Assembly (NCBI RefSeq): GCF_038957035.1
Contig: NZ_CP152412.1
Location: forward strand, 3,220,501 to 3,284,500
DNA: 64,000 bases
Direction of reading: 5' to 3'
DNA from: Bradyrhizobium sp. B097
Lineage (GTDB): Bacteria; Pseudomonadota; Alphaproteobacteria; Rhizobiales; Xanthobacteraceae
Shown piece by piece: positions 16,929-26,186 of this stretch. The notes beneath the pieces are model-generated. The model made no database searches and was not told the origin of the DNA. It worked only from the letters and a program-made list of their open reading frames with translations. Position numbers and translations under genes: made by a program. Within the stretch, counting starts at the first letter, position 1. The number at the start of each line of letters is the position of its first letter.

Positions 16929-18791
16929 ATGTGTGGCATTGCTGGCATTCTGCATTTTGGCGCCTGTCCGGACGCGAACGCCCGGATCCGGAATATGGCG
17001 GCCAGTATCGAGCATCGCGGGCCTGATGACAGTGGATTCCATGTGACGGCGGACGTCGCATTGGGCTTCCGCAGGCTCGCGATTGTCGACCTGGCCACCG
17101 GCAACCAGCCCATGACTAACGAGGATGCAACCGTATGGGTGGTCTTCAATGGCGAGATCTACAATCACCGCGAGCTGAGAAAAGAGCTCGAGGCCGCCGG
17201 GCATGTCTTTGCGACAGATCACTCGGACACTGAGGTTCTGGTCCATGGCTGGGAGCAGTGGAAGGACAGGCTGTTCAACAAGCTGAACGGCATGTTCGCC
17301 TGCGCCATCTGGGACGAAAACCAGCGTGAGCTGGTGATCGCCCGCGACCGATACGGGATCAAGCCGGTCTACGTCGCGGAGTTGCCCGGCAAGGGTCTCG
17401 TGTTCGGCTCGGAAGTGCGTGCGCTGTACGCCAGCGGGTTGGTGAACAAGCAGTTCGATGCATCAGCGACGCTGGAGTACTTCACGCTGATGAACAATTG
17501 GGGAGGGCGCACGCCCTTCAGGGGCGTCCGTCTCCTCAAGCCTGGTACGTTCGAGCGAGTTACGGCGAGCGGGAGCTCGAGCGGCACCTATTGGGCTGCC
17601 GCTTACCATCGTAAATACGCGCCAGGTCTGGCACGGGCTTCGGGCGAATTCGGCGAAATATTGCAGGCGGCGCTGCGCAGGCAGTTGGCCGCGGACGTGC
17701 CGGTCATGGCGTATCTGTCGGGCGGGATCGACAGTTCGGCGATCACGGCAGGTGCGCACCAGATCGATCCGGTCGTCCGCGCCTATTCGTGCATCTTCGA
17801 TCTTGAGAATGTCGGTGTCGACAAATTCGTCGACGAGCGCGAATTCTCCCGGGAGGTCGCCAAGCAGCTCGACATCCAGCGTGTCGAGCTGATGGTGCCG
17901 GAGGATGCCTTGGCCCGTCATCTCGATGCGACGGTTGGCGCGATTGAATATCCTCGCATGGGAATGGCCTATGTGAACTATCTGATCGCGCAACGCGTCG
18001 CTCGGGACGCCAAGGTCGTGCTGTCGGGTACGGGCGGCGACGAAGTCACCGGAGGGTATGTCGGCAGATACGCCATCGTGCCGAGGGCAACTCCGGTTTC
18101 CCTGATGCAGCGTGTCATGCAGCGGTTTCGCGCCGCCGCGGGAGATCCGGCCGCCTCACGAGATGCATTTGCCCTCTACCGCGCAAGCCTCAACGTCCCG
18201 GTATCGGCCGACAAGATCGGCGATGCCTTTACGCCGGAATTTCTGCGGGCCGCCGGAGGTTTCGATCCGCTCGCGGCGATCGGAGATGCGATCGGGTCGG
18301 TTCCGTCGCGGGATCCCTGGGACGCCGTCATGCACGTCGACATGACCACCTATCTTCCGGGTCTTTTGTCGCTGGAAGACAAGCTGTCCATGGCGCATTC
18401 CCTTGAGACCAGGGTGCCGCTTCTGGATAACGAACTGGTCGACTATCTGCTCGGCGTGGATTGGGGCCTGCTGTCCGATGGCAGCACGGGCAAGATCCTG
18501 TTTCGCGAAGCGGTCCGGCCGCTCGTCCCCGACACGATTTACCGGAAACCGAAGATGGGATTTGGTCCTCCGGACGCGTCTTGGTACAGAGGGATTCTGC
18601 GCTCATGGATCGAGGAGCAACTCTCGGAATCCCGCATTAGGCAGCGAGGCGTATTCCAGCACGATTTCGTACGTCGGATTCTGGACGAGCATTTCGAGCA
18701 AAAGGCAAACCATGTCGCGTTGATCTGGTGTTTGCTCAGCTTCGAGTCCTGGTGCAAGCAACATGGTGCCTATGGCGGCGCCCTCCACTAG
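16929..18791 (+). CDS. asnB: glutamine-dependent asparagine synthetase family amidotransferase
   Basis: The 620-residue protein starts MCGIAGIL, so Cys2 is the glutaminase nucleophile after Met removal. The N-terminal class II amidotransferase domain includes RGPDDSG and FNGEIYNH. The synthetase domain has the PP-loop YLSGGIDSS at about residues 262-270. It also has SGTGGDEVTGGY, EDKLSMAHSLETRVPLLD, and a C-terminal YRKPKMGFGPP. Enzymes of this family inside O-antigen clusters (for example WbpS) convert sugar uronic acids to uronamides. Here the neighbouring uronate pathway makes that role plausible. Plain asparagine synthesis is the alternative. It follows the cysteine-bearing glycosyltransferase by 6 bp. 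Confidence 0.9.
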   Translation: MCGIAGILHFGACPDANARIRNMAASIEHRGPDDSGFHVTADVALGFRRLAIVDLATGNQPMTNEDATVWVVFNGEIYNHRELRKELEAAGHVFATDHSDTEVLVHGWEQWKDRLFNKLNGMFACAIWDENQRELVIARDRYGIKPVYVAELPGKGLVFGSEVRALYASGLVNKQFDASATLEYFTLMNNWGGRTPFRGVRLLKPGTFERVTASGSSSGTYWAAAYHRKYAPGLARASGEFGEILQAALRRQLAADVPVMAYLSGGIDSSAITAGAHQIDPVVRAYSCIFDLENVGVDKFVDEREFSREVAKQLDIQRVELMVPEDALARHLDATVGAIEYPRMGMAYVNYLIAQRVARDAKVVLSGTGGDEVTGGYVGRYAIVPRATPVSLMQRVMQRFRAAAGDPAASRDAFALYRASLNVPVSADKIGDAFTPEFLRAAGGFDPLAAIGDAIGSVPSRDPWDAVMHVDMTTYLPGLLSLEDKLSMAHSLETRVPLLDNELVDYLLGVDWGLLSDGSTGKILFREAVRPLVPDTIYRKPKMGFGPPDASWYRGILRSWIEEQLSESRIRQRGVFQHDFVRRILDEHFEQKANHVALIWCLLSFESWCKQHGAYGGALH

Positions 18792-18814
18792 TTGCAGTTG
18801 TAGGAGCTAGATTT

Positions 18815-19939
18815 ATGCGAACCGTTGCGTCTTCACGTCTCCGTCCGAACGGAATGGAGCTTCAGCTCGAGGCTTTCACGCAACAGGAAGGCCAGGTCAT
18901 CGAAGGCGTGCTTCGGACGCCCGATGCATCGCTGTGGTATCCGATCCTGCACGGGGTTCCCTGCTTCCTGAGCGGCCCGATGCAGCCTGACCTGACCGAT
19001 TTCTGTTCACGCTACGGCTTGCCGAAGCCGGCGACCGCGCAGAGCCGGCCGGAAGCCCATGAGCAGGCCAAGACAAATCAGACCTTCTCGGACAAGTGGC
19101 GCCGCTTCAAGCAGTATGGGCTGCAACCCGAGCACAAGGAATTCCTGTTCGGTTGGTATTGCAAGAAGCTCGGGCTGCCCGATCTGGACGCCTTGAAGGC
19201 TTTCTACCGGTCCAAGCAGCGCGTGCTCGAGGTCGGTCCAGGGTCGGGCTTCAACACAAGGTTCATCGCCGAGAACTGCCCGGGCGAGGTGTTCGCGCTC
19301 GACGTGTCTGATGCGGCGTTGACGACGTTCGAGAACACCCGCGATCTCGAGAACTGCTCGGTCGTCCAGGCCGATTTGATGGAAGCTCCTTTCCCCGATG
19401 ACACGTTCGACTTCATCATTGCGGATGGAGTGCTGCATCACACGCCCAACACCAGAGCGGCAGTGGAGGCCCTGTACCGCAAGGTCAGGCCAGGCGGCCA
19501 GTTCTTCTTTTACGTCTATCGGAAGATGGGCGCCGTGCGTGTCTTCGCCGACGACCATGTCCGCCAGAATTTCATGCCGCTCTCCGCGGAGGAATGCTAC
19601 GCGGCGTGCGAAGGGATCACGGAACTGGGCCGGGAGCTATCGCGGCTGAACGCCACGATCACGCTTGAGAAGCCTATACCGGTGCTCGGGATTCCTGCAG
19701 GAACGCACAACGTCCAGCGATTGCTGTACTATAATTTCCTGAAATGCTTCTGGAACGAGGCGTTCGACTATGAAACAAACAACATGGTCAACTTCGATTG
19801 GTATCATCCGCACAACGCCTGGCAGCACAGTGATGACGAGGTTGCGGGCTGGATGAAGGAGCTCGGAGTCAAGGACTATGCCTTCAACGACTCCAATCCG
19901 AACGGGATTTCAGTCTTGCTGACGAAGCCAACGGTCTGA
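18815..19939 (+). CDS. class I SAM-dependent methyltransferase with degenerate Trm112-like N terminus
   Basis: The start is ATG 18815, preceded by AGGAG with 8-nt spacing; the frame is open further upstream but overlaps asnB. The 374-residue protein has motif I VLEVGPGSGFNTRF (about residues 137-150), an acidic motif II (ALDVSDAAL), and a DGVLHHTPN block like that of UbiE/SmtA-type enzymes. The first 55 residues (VLRTPDASLWYPILHGVPCFL) resemble the second half of a Trm112-like zinc ribbon with most cysteines lost. Such methyltransferases are common in EPS/O-antigen loci and may O- or N-methylate a sugar. The substrate is inferred only from context. Confidence 0.75.
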   Translation: MRTVASSRLRPNGMELQLEAFTQQEGQVIEGVLRTPDASLWYPILHGVPCFLSGPMQPDLTDFCSRYGLPKPATAQSRPEAHEQAKTNQTFSDKWRRFKQYGLQPEHKEFLFGWYCKKLGLPDLDALKAFYRSKQRVLEVGPGSGFNTRFIAENCPGEVFALDVSDAALTTFENTRDLENCSVVQADLMEAPFPDDTFDFIIADGVLHHTPNTRAAVEALYRKVRPGGQFFFYVYRKMGAVRVFADDHVRQNFMPLSAEECYAACEGITELGRELSRLNATITLEKPIPVLGIPAGTHNVQRLLYYNFLKCFWNEAFDYETNNMVNFDWYHPHNAWQHSDDEVAGWMKELGVKDYAFNDSNPNGISVLLTKPTV

Positions 19940-19946
19940 CACGGGT

Positions 19947-20858
19947 ATGCGGATATTATTGACGGGCTGTAGCGGTTTCGTCGGCTCTGCTCTCGGTCCT
20001 CGGTTGGTGGCCGAGGGGCATGAGCTTTTCTGCGTCTGCCGGCCGGGAACGTCGGTCGCCTTCGGAACGACCGTGGTTTGGGATGGCGCGGCTTCGATCG
20101 AAGCTTCCAGCTTCCCCAAGACGATCGATGTTGTTGTTCATGCCGCTCAGTCGCGACGCTATCGCGACTTCCCCGCGGATTCGCGCGAGATGTTTGACGT
20201 CAACGTCGGCATGACGATGCGGCTGCTGGATTGGGCGGCTCGAGCGGCGGTCAAGCACTTTTGCCTGCTTTCGTCGGGGGCGGTCTACGAGCCGTTTGCA
20301 GGAGCGCTAAGAGAGGATGCCGGCCTGGCGCCTCCCGGCTTCCTCGGCGCGAGCAAGTTTGCTTCTGAAGTCGTTGCGAAGCCGTTCTCCAGCATTTTTT
20401 CCTTGAGCATACTGCGGTTGTTCTTTCCGTACGGTCCTGGCCAGCGCGATCGGCTCATTCCGCAGCTGATACGCCGGATCCAGGACGGTGGGGCAATCCA
20501 GCTCTTCGGCGGCACGGAGGGGATTCGCCTCGCTCCCACCTTCATCGACGACATCGTCGAGGTCATCCTTGCGAGCATTGCGTCGTCCTGGACGGATACG
20601 CTCAACGTGGCGGCCTCCGAGACGCTCTCAATCCGGCAGATTTCGAACACGATAGGTCAGCAACTCGGCCTCGAACCGAAGTTCGAGATCGTGAACCCGA
20701 ACACCCCTGCCGTCGATATTGTTCCTGATCTGAGCCGCCTTGCGTCTCGTTTGGACTTGCGGCGATTTGTGCAGTTCAAGGAAGGGATTCGAAAGACGAT
20801 CTGCGCGAGCCCTGTCGACGCACCGGATCATCGCCTGGCCGAATCGCAACACCGTTAG
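19947..20858 (+). CDS. NAD-dependent epimerase/dehydratase-like (extended SDR) lacking the catalytic tyrosine
   Basis: A 303-residue Rossmann protein with G7-C-S-G10-F-V-G13 for NAD binding, the LLSSGAVYEPF strand, and the FFPYGPGQRD block of extended SDR sugar enzymes. The usual YxxxK pair is not complete. The lysine is K137 in FLGASKFASE, but residue 133, where tyrosine is expected, is leucine. It may be a non-catalytic relative, or the alignment may shift by one to F132. It lies 7 bp after the methyltransferase and overlaps the 2-epimerase start, so it belongs to the same operon. Confidence 0.75.
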   Translation: MRILLTGCSGFVGSALGPRLVAEGHELFCVCRPGTSVAFGTTVVWDGAASIEASSFPKTIDVVVHAAQSRRYRDFPADSREMFDVNVGMTMRLLDWAARAAVKHFCLLSSGAVYEPFAGALREDAGLAPPGFLGASKFASEVVAKPFSSIFSLSILRLFFPYGPGQRDRLIPQLIRRIQDGGAIQLFGGTEGIRLAPTFIDDIVEVILASIASSWTDTLNVAASETLSIRQISNTIGQQLGLEPKFEIVNPNTPAVDIVPDLSRLASRLDLRRFVQFKEGIRKTICASPVDAPDHRLAESQHR

Positions 20859-21916
20859 TGAAGTCCATGACGCTGAAGATTCTGACCATAGTCGGTGCCC
20901 GGCCACAGTTTATCAAAGCGGCGGCCGTCAGCCGCGCGATCCGGGAGACCGACGGGCTCTCGGAAGTGATGGTGCATACGGGCCAGCATTTCGATCTGAA
21001 CATGTCCGACGTCTTCTTCGAAGAGCTCGACATTCCCAAGCCGCGACATCATCTCGATATCAATGGCGGCGGCCATGGCGATATGACGGGACGCATGCTG
21101 ATGGCGATCGAGCCGATCCTGCTCGAGGAAAAGCCCGACTGGGTCGTCGTCTACGGCGACACCAATTCGACGCTGGCCGGTGCTCTCGCGGCGTCGAAGC
21201 TGCACATTCCGGTCGCGCATGTCGAGGCGGGGCTCCGATCGTTCAACCGCCGCATGCCGGAGGAGATCAATCGGGTCGTGACAGACCATCTCTCCGCTCT
21301 GCAGCTCTGTCCGACGACGACCGCCGTCACCAATCTCGCCGCTGAAGGCGTGACGGCCGGCGTACATCACGTCGGGGACGTGATGTACGATGCGACCCTG
21401 TTCGTGACCGACAAGGCAGAGAAGAGCTCGGCGATATTGACCAATCTCGGGCTGGCCTCGAAGACATATGCGCTCGCGACGATCCATCGCGCCGAGAACA
21501 CCGGCGATCGGCAGCAGCTTCTCGCGGTCGTGCAGTTCTTGCAGGATCAGTCGCGAAAATTTCCCGTTGTCCTCCCGCTGCACCCGCGCACCCGACAGGC
21601 TGCGCTGGCGATGGGGGTCGATCTGGACGGCTTGAAGGTCATCGATCCAGTGGGCTACCTCGATATGGCGAAGCTTCTGCACAACGCCCTCGAAGTCTAT
21701 ACGGACTCGGGAGGGGTACAGAAGGAGGCCTATTTCCATCGTGTGCCGTGCATTACGTTGCGTGACGAGACCGAGTGGACGGAGACCATCACGCACGGGT
21801 GGAACCGGCTCTGGAAGCAGCCGTCGCAGGCGGTTCGGCGCGATATCGACGAGTATGGGACTGGTCGCGCCGCCTACCACGTCGCGCGCCTGTTGAGCTC
21901 AGGCGGCCCGCGATAG
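20858..21916 (+). CDS. wecB: UDP-GlcNAc-type 2-epimerase (WecB/WbpI family)
   Basis: A 352-residue non-hydrolysing UDP-N-acetylglucosamine 2-epimerase. The hallmarks are GARPQFIKAAAV, HTGQHFD, YGDTNSTLAGALAASK, HVEAGLRSFNRRMPEEINR, TIHRAENT, LHPRTRQ and DSGGVQKEAYF. GTG 20858 overlaps the stop of the upstream SDR gene; ATG 20867 is an alternative. The family converts UDP-GlcNAc to UDP-ManNAc, and its WbpI branch acts on UDP-GlcNAc3NAcA. Because dehydrogenase, oxidoreductase, transaminase and acetyltransferase genes for that sugar are all downstream, the WbpI-type role is plausible. The sequence alone does not settle which substrate it prefers. Confidence 0.92.
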   Translation: MKSMTLKILTIVGARPQFIKAAAVSRAIRETDGLSEVMVHTGQHFDLNMSDVFFEELDIPKPRHHLDINGGGHGDMTGRMLMAIEPILLEEKPDWVVVYGDTNSTLAGALAASKLHIPVAHVEAGLRSFNRRMPEEINRVVTDHLSALQLCPTTTAVTNLAAEGVTAGVHHVGDVMYDATLFVTDKAEKSSAILTNLGLASKTYALATIHRAENTGDRQQLLAVVQFLQDQSRKFPVVLPLHPRTRQAALAMGVDLDGLKVIDPVGYLDMAKLLHNALEVYTDSGGVQKEAYFHRVPCITLRDETEWTETITHGWNRLWKQPSQAVRRDIDEYGTGRAAYHVARLLSSGGPR

Positions 21917-22043
21917 CCTTGCCGTCGGGAGAGGCCTCCAGCACGGCTTCCAGGGTTGTGGCTTTGCCGCTATGGCGCTATCAGAGGCCCAGTTAGATGG
22001 TTTTCAGGCCGATTATCCGTAACAACCCCGTACGAGTGATGAA
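21917..22043. other. intergenic spacer before the UDP-sugar dehydrogenase gene
   Basis: This 127-bp stretch lies between the 2-epimerase and the dehydrogenase. No hairpin with a T-run is visible, so the two genes may still be cotranscribed. The dehydrogenase start has a weak ribosome site. Confidence 0.4.
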
Positions 22044-23348
22044 ATGAATTCCGAATTGATCGCGAAGCTCAACGACAGAACGGCCAAGATCGGCATCGTC
22101 GGTTTGGGCTATGTCGGCCTGCCTCTGATGCTTCGCTATTGCGAGGTCGGCTACAAGGTGATCGGCTTTGATATCGATCAGACCAAGGTCGACGCGCTTC
22201 GCGCCGGCCGCTCCTATATCGAGCATATCTCGAGCGCCAGCATCAAGAATGCGACGGAGCTTGGGTTCGAGCCGACGACCGATTTCTCGCGCGCCCGTGA
22301 GGTCGATGCGCTGATCCTTTGCGTGCCGACGCCGCTCAACAAGTATCGGGAGCCCGATCTCAGCTTCGTGCTGAACACCACGGAGTCGCTGCTGCCGTAT
22401 CTCCACCAGGGAATGGTGATGTCGCTCGAAAGCACGACCTATCCCGGTACGACCGAGGAGGAACTGAAGCCGCGCATCGAAAAGTGCGGCTTCACTGTCG
22501 GCAAGGACGTGTTTCTTGTTTTCTCGCCGGAACGCGAAGATCCCGGCAACCAGAATTTCACGACGCGTTCGATCCCGAAAGTCTGCGGCGGCTGCACGCC
22601 GGCATGTCTCGAGGCCGGCATCGCGCTCTATCGCCAGGTGATCGACAAGGTCGTTCCGGTGAGCTCGACCCAGGCCGCCGAGCTGACCAAGCTCCTGGAG
22701 AATATCCATCGCTCGGTGAACATCGGTCTCGTCAACGAGATGAAGATGGTCGCCGACAAGATGGGGATCGACATTCACGAGGTGATCCGCGCGGCGGCAA
22801 CCAAGCCGTTTGGGTTCGTTCCGTACTACCCCGGTCCCGGCATCGGCGGTCACTGCATTCCGATCGACCCGTTCTATTTGACGTGGAAGGCGCGGGAATA
22901 CGGCATGCATACGCGCTTTATCGAGCTCGCCGGAGAGATCAATTCCTCGATGCCGGACTACGTGGTGTCGAAGATCTCGTTGGCGCTCAATCAGAGGCAC
23001 AAGTCGATCAGCGGCAGCTCGATCCTGGTTCTCGGCATCGCCTACAAGAAGAATGTCGACGACGTCCGCGAATCGCCGTCGGTGGCGTTGATGGAGCGGC
23101 TTCGTGATCTCGGCGCCAAGGTGTCCTACAGCGATCCGCACGTCCCCGCGTTCCCGAAGATGCGGGCGCATTCGTTCGATCTGTCGAGCGTTGCGCTCAC
23201 CGAGGACAATCTGCGGCAATTCGATTGCGTCCTGCTTGCGACCGACCACGACAAGTTCGACTATCAACTGCTCGGCGCGCACGCGCCGCTGCTGGTCGAT
23301 TGCCGTGGAAAGTTTCCTCAGCCGGCGGACAATATCATTCGCGCCTAG
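22044..23348 (+). CDS. wbpA: UDP-N-acetyl-D-glucosamine 6-dehydrogenase (WbpA type)
   Basis: A 434-residue nucleotide-sugar dehydrogenase. The N-terminal NAD site is GLGYVG (residues 20-25), the central part contains [10 protein letters not shown], and catalytic cysteine C271 sits in [14 protein letters not shown]. The C-terminal UDP-binding domain has [17 protein letters not shown]. It oxidises C6 of a UDP-HexNAc to the uronate in two NAD-dependent steps. [10 protein letters not shown] and EREDPGN are typical of the UDP-GlcNAc/ManNAc branch, not the UDP-glucose branch. WbpB-, WbpD- and WbpE-like genes about 2 kb downstream point to UDP-GlcNAcA as product. Confidence 0.9.
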   Translation: MNSELIAKLNDRTAKIGIVGLGYVGLPLMLRYCEVGYKVIGFDIDQTKVDALRAGRSYIEHISSASIKNATELGFEPTTDFSRAREVDALILCVPTPLNKYREPDLSFVLNTTESLLPYLHQGMVMSLESTTYPGTTEEELKPRIEKCGFTVGKDVFLVFSPEREDPGNQNFTTRSIPKVCGGCTPACLEAGIALYRQVIDKVVPVSSTQAAELTKLLENIHRSVNIGLVNEMKMVADKMGIDIHEVIRAAATKPFGFVPYYPGPGIGGHCIPIDPFYLTWKAREYGMHTRFIELAGEINSSMPDYVVSKISLALNQRHKSISGSSILVLGIAYKKNVDDVRESPSVALMERLRDLGAKVSYSDPHVPAFPKMRAHSFDLSSVALTEDNLRQFDCVLLATDHDKFDYQLLGAHAPLLVDCRGKFPQPADNIIRA

Positions 23349-23394
23349 GCGACCGCGCAGGCGCTCCGGCTGCCATTCGCCCAGAACCGTAGCT

Positions 23395-24762
23395 CTAGGC
23401 GGCCTCAGCACCTGGTCGATGGTCGCTCACTGCGACTGTCGACGCTGCCGTCTGGTCGAAGGCCGACCGCGGTGCAATGTACCAGAGCAGGAAGAGCAGC
23501 CCGGTGCCGTTCGTGAGCAGGGCGGTCGAAAGCGGTACGTTGAGAAGAACTTGCGGAAGAAGGCCGGCGGATAGCAGCACGAATTGCGGCGGCAACCCGG
23601 ACGAGAGGCGATTGCCGAGAGCAATGATCAGGCCGCAGCCCAGCGCGGACACCGGCGCGAGCACGAGGCCGACCGAAGCGACGCCTTCGGTGGCAAACAG
23701 CGAAGCATTGAAAGCACCGAGATCGTAGGACCTGGCCATGACGGCCCATATCGGCTCGTCGTAGGCGCATGCGACCACGAGCTTCACCGCGTTGATCTGG
23801 CAGAAATGGGTCAGCGGATGTGCCGAGAAGTAGTTGTTGTAGATCTCGAGGGCGAGCGACGGAATCGCAACCATCCTGGTGTTGACGGTGCCGAAATAGA
23901 TCAGTCCGGGCTTGAGTGGAAACAGATCGGTCTTGACCAGGACGAACAGGATCGTGCCGATCAGCACAGGCAGGAAAAACGACAGGATCGTTGCAACCCT
24001 GGCCTCGGCCAGCTTGCAGACGAGCGCGAGAAACAGCAGCCAGACCGGCGCAAACAGCGCCATCTTGGTCAGCATGATCGGGTAGATCAGGAGCATCAGG
24101 ACGAGCGCGATCCCTGCCTGCCAGAACCGCTTGCTGGTGACGAAGCAGGCAAAGGCGAGCGGCAACAGGGCGTTTGAAACGATCCAGACCGCATATCGCA
24201 GGATGCCCGGCAACGCGACCTCCGCGCGATATTTGTACATCTCGTTGAGATCGACCAGCTTGAGGTTGTAGAGGGCGCCGATGCCGATGATCGCGGCGGA
24301 GGCGATCAGGATGACGGATGGCATCATGTAAAAGGCGCGGGCCGGCATGACGATGGCCTGCCGCATCGGCGAGGTGATAAACAGCGTGGGGACAAGGAAG
24401 GCGAACGCCGACAGCACGATCGAGATGAGCGCCAGGCGGTGATCGTAGTCGAGCAGCGAGAACTCGATCAGCCAGAGATATCCCAGAACCATGATGTAGA
24501 AGTAGAAGCCGACGAGATAGCCGAAACTGAAGCGGCTGATTGCGAACAGGATGACGACGGGACTGAACACCAGAACGTTCAGGATCGCAGATGTCAGGTG
24601 CGATTTGTCGAAGCCGATGACGCCCGGGAAAGAATCTGTGATCGTGATGCAGTACAGCGAAATGCAGCAAATCGCGACGTGGGCATAGGCGAGCAGGGCA
24701 AGCTTGGCTTGGCGCCAGCCAAAATCAGGCTCGAACTGCATGACGCGATGGTTCATTCTCAT
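23395..24762 (-). CDS. polytopic membrane protein, probable O-antigen/EPS repeat-unit polymerase
   Basis: A 455-residue protein with about a dozen hydrophobic segments, for example ILNVLVFSPVVILFAISRF, LISIVLSAFAFLVPTLFI and FLPVLIGTILFVLVKTDLF. A longer periplasmic-type loop (about GLIYFGTVNTRMVAIPSLALEIYNNYF) lies before the last helices. This layout is that of Wzy-like polymerases, which share little sequence, so the call is from topology and location. ATG 24762 (MRMNHRVMQ) is chosen, with ATG 24756 and 24741 as near alternatives. The frame is open further upstream without hydrophobic content. It is the only minus-strand gene inside the glycan cluster and is convergent with the dehydrogenase gene, 46 bp apart. 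Confidence 0.65.
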   Translation of the reverse strand: MRMNHRVMQFEPDFGWRQAKLALLAYAHVAICCISLYCITITDSFPGVIGFDKSHLTSAILNVLVFSPVVILFAISRFSFGYLVGFYFYIMVLGYLWLIEFSLLDYDHRLALISIVLSAFAFLVPTLFITSPMRQAIVMPARAFYMMPSVILIASAAIIGIGALYNLKLVDLNEMYKYRAEVALPGILRYAVWIVSNALLPLAFACFVTSKRFWQAGIALVLMLLIYPIMLTKMALFAPVWLLFLALVCKLAEARVATILSFFLPVLIGTILFVLVKTDLFPLKPGLIYFGTVNTRMVAIPSLALEIYNNYFSAHPLTHFCQINAVKLVVACAYDEPIWAVMARSYDLGAFNASLFATEGVASVGLVLAPVSALGCGLIIALGNRLSSGLPPQFVLLSAGLLPQVLLNVPLSTALLTNGTGLLFLLWYIAPRSAFDQTAASTVAVSDHRPGAEAA

Positions 24763-25124
24763 TTGCCGCCGTACCGGGCTCCGCGTTTGGACTGTCTCGT
24801 TGGTGATCGTCGTATTCGGCCAGGCTGGGCCCGAATAATCGCCACACGATGACGCCTCCTGGGTCCAACGACATGGCACGCCGCCGCTAGGACGACAAGG
24901 ATAGGCTGGTGCTTCATGCCGCTTTTCCTGCCGGTGATGCAGGGGCGGCGTTGCCTTGAGCAACAAATCCGCCGCGGGTCGTGCCGTCCGATCGGGGCGA
25001 GGCCTTGCCTTATCCCGAGTTTTCTGGGTAATGGACGCTATGCTGCGGCTCGCAAGGCCGCTTGTTCCCTCGGCTCTTCGGCTGGCTGCAATGGCTGGTC
25101 ACGAGACAAGACAGGGCCTGTTGC
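24763..25124. promoter_or_regulatory. divergent intergenic region between polymerase-like gene and wbpB
   Basis: This 362-bp region separates two genes transcribed away from each other, so it must hold at least one promoter for each direction. I see no perfect -35/-10 pair, no long dyad and no convincing small gene. Open frames here have no ribosome site or recognisable content. Confidence 0.45.
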
Positions 25125-26186
25125 ATGATCAGATTTGGCCTGCTCGGGTGCGGGCGTATCGCCAAGCGCCATTCCGATCTCCTGGGTGGCAATCGCATCG
25201 CGGGAGCAAGCTTGGTTGCAGTTTGCGATCCGCTTCGTGCGCGTGCCGATGCGATTGCCGGCAAGTTCGCCGTTCCCGCCCATTACGACATGGACGAGTT
25301 CCTGGCGCGCAAGGATATCGACGCCGTTGCCGTGCTGACGCCGAGTGGGCTGCATCCCGCGCATGTGATCGCCTGCGCCAGGGCCGGCAAGCACGTCGTG
25401 GTCGAGAAGCCGATGGCGCTGCGGTTGCAGGATGCCGACGACATGATCCGGGCCTGCGACGAGGCCGGCATCAAGATGTTCATCGTCAAGCAGAACCGCT
25501 TCAACGTGCCGGTGGTCAAGGCGCGCGAGGCGCTCGACGCCGGCCGCTTCGGCAAGCTCATCCTGGGGACGGTCCGGGTGCGCTGGTGCCGCGACCAGGC
25601 CTATTACGACCAGGACGATTGGCGCGGCACCTGGGCCTATGACGGCGGCGTGCTGACCAATCAGGCGAGCCACCATGTCGATATGCTGGAGTGGTTCTTC
25701 GGCGAGGTGGTGAGCGTGCATGCGCGCGCGACGACGGCGCTGGCCAACATCGAAACCGAAGACACCGCCGTCGCGACGCTGAAGTTCCGCAACGGCGCGC
25801 TCGGGATCATCGAGGCGACCACCGCGGCGCGCCCGACCGATCTCGAAGGTTCGCTGTCGATCCTGGGCGAAAAGGGCACGGTCGAGATCTCCGGTTTCGC
25901 GGTCAACCAGATCCGGCACTGGCGCTTTGTCAACGAGCTGCCGTCGGACAAGGACGTCGTGGAGAAGTTTTCGGTCAACCCGCCCAACGTCTACGGCTTC
26001 GGTCATCAGGCCTACTATCATCACGTCGTCGATTGCCTGGAGAACCAGCGCGCGGCGCTGGTCGATGGGCTCGAGGGCCGCAAGAGCCTGGAGCTGATCT
26101 CGGCCCTCTATGAGTCGATCGAGACCGGTGAGGAGGTTGCGCTGCGCTTCACGCCGCGGCTGAGCCGGCTCGGTGTCGCTTCGTGA
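25125..26186 (+). CDS. wbpB: Gfo/Idh/MocA-family oxidoreductase (WbpB-like UDP-GlcNAcA 3-dehydrogenase)
   Basis: A 353-residue NAD(P)-dependent oxidoreductase starting MIRFGLLGCGRIAKRH, with the nucleotide site GLLGCGRIA. EKPMAL carries the conserved lysine K95. A C-terminal GFO_IDH_MocA domain includes GGVLTNQASHHVDMLEWFFG, where the histidines form the active site. In the WbpB/WlbA branch this enzyme oxidises C3 of UDP-GlcNAcA. The neighbours 26183 (acetyltransferase) and 26661 (transaminase) match the next two functions, which makes that assignment strong by context. The stop overlaps the next start (GTGA). Confidence 0.85.
   Translation: MIRFGLLGCGRIAKRHSDLLGGNRIAGASLVAVCDPLRARADAIAGKFAVPAHYDMDEFLARKDIDAVAVLTPSGLHPAHVIACARAGKHVVVEKPMALRLQDADDMIRACDEAGIKMFIVKQNRFNVPVVKAREALDAGRFGKLILGTVRVRWCRDQAYYDQDDWRGTWAYDGGVLTNQASHHVDMLEWFFGEVVSVHARATTALANIETEDTAVATLKFRNGALGIIEATTAARPTDLEGSLSILGEKGTVEISGFAVNQIRHWRFVNELPSDKDVVEKFSVNPPNVYGFGHQAYYHHVVDCLENQRAALVDGLEGRKSLELISALYESIETGEEVALRFTPRLSRLGVAS

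Noticed and set aside
24916..25642. Small + strand frames before wbpB
   Set aside because: They overlap the wbpB coding region in a different frame and have no ribosome site or domain.
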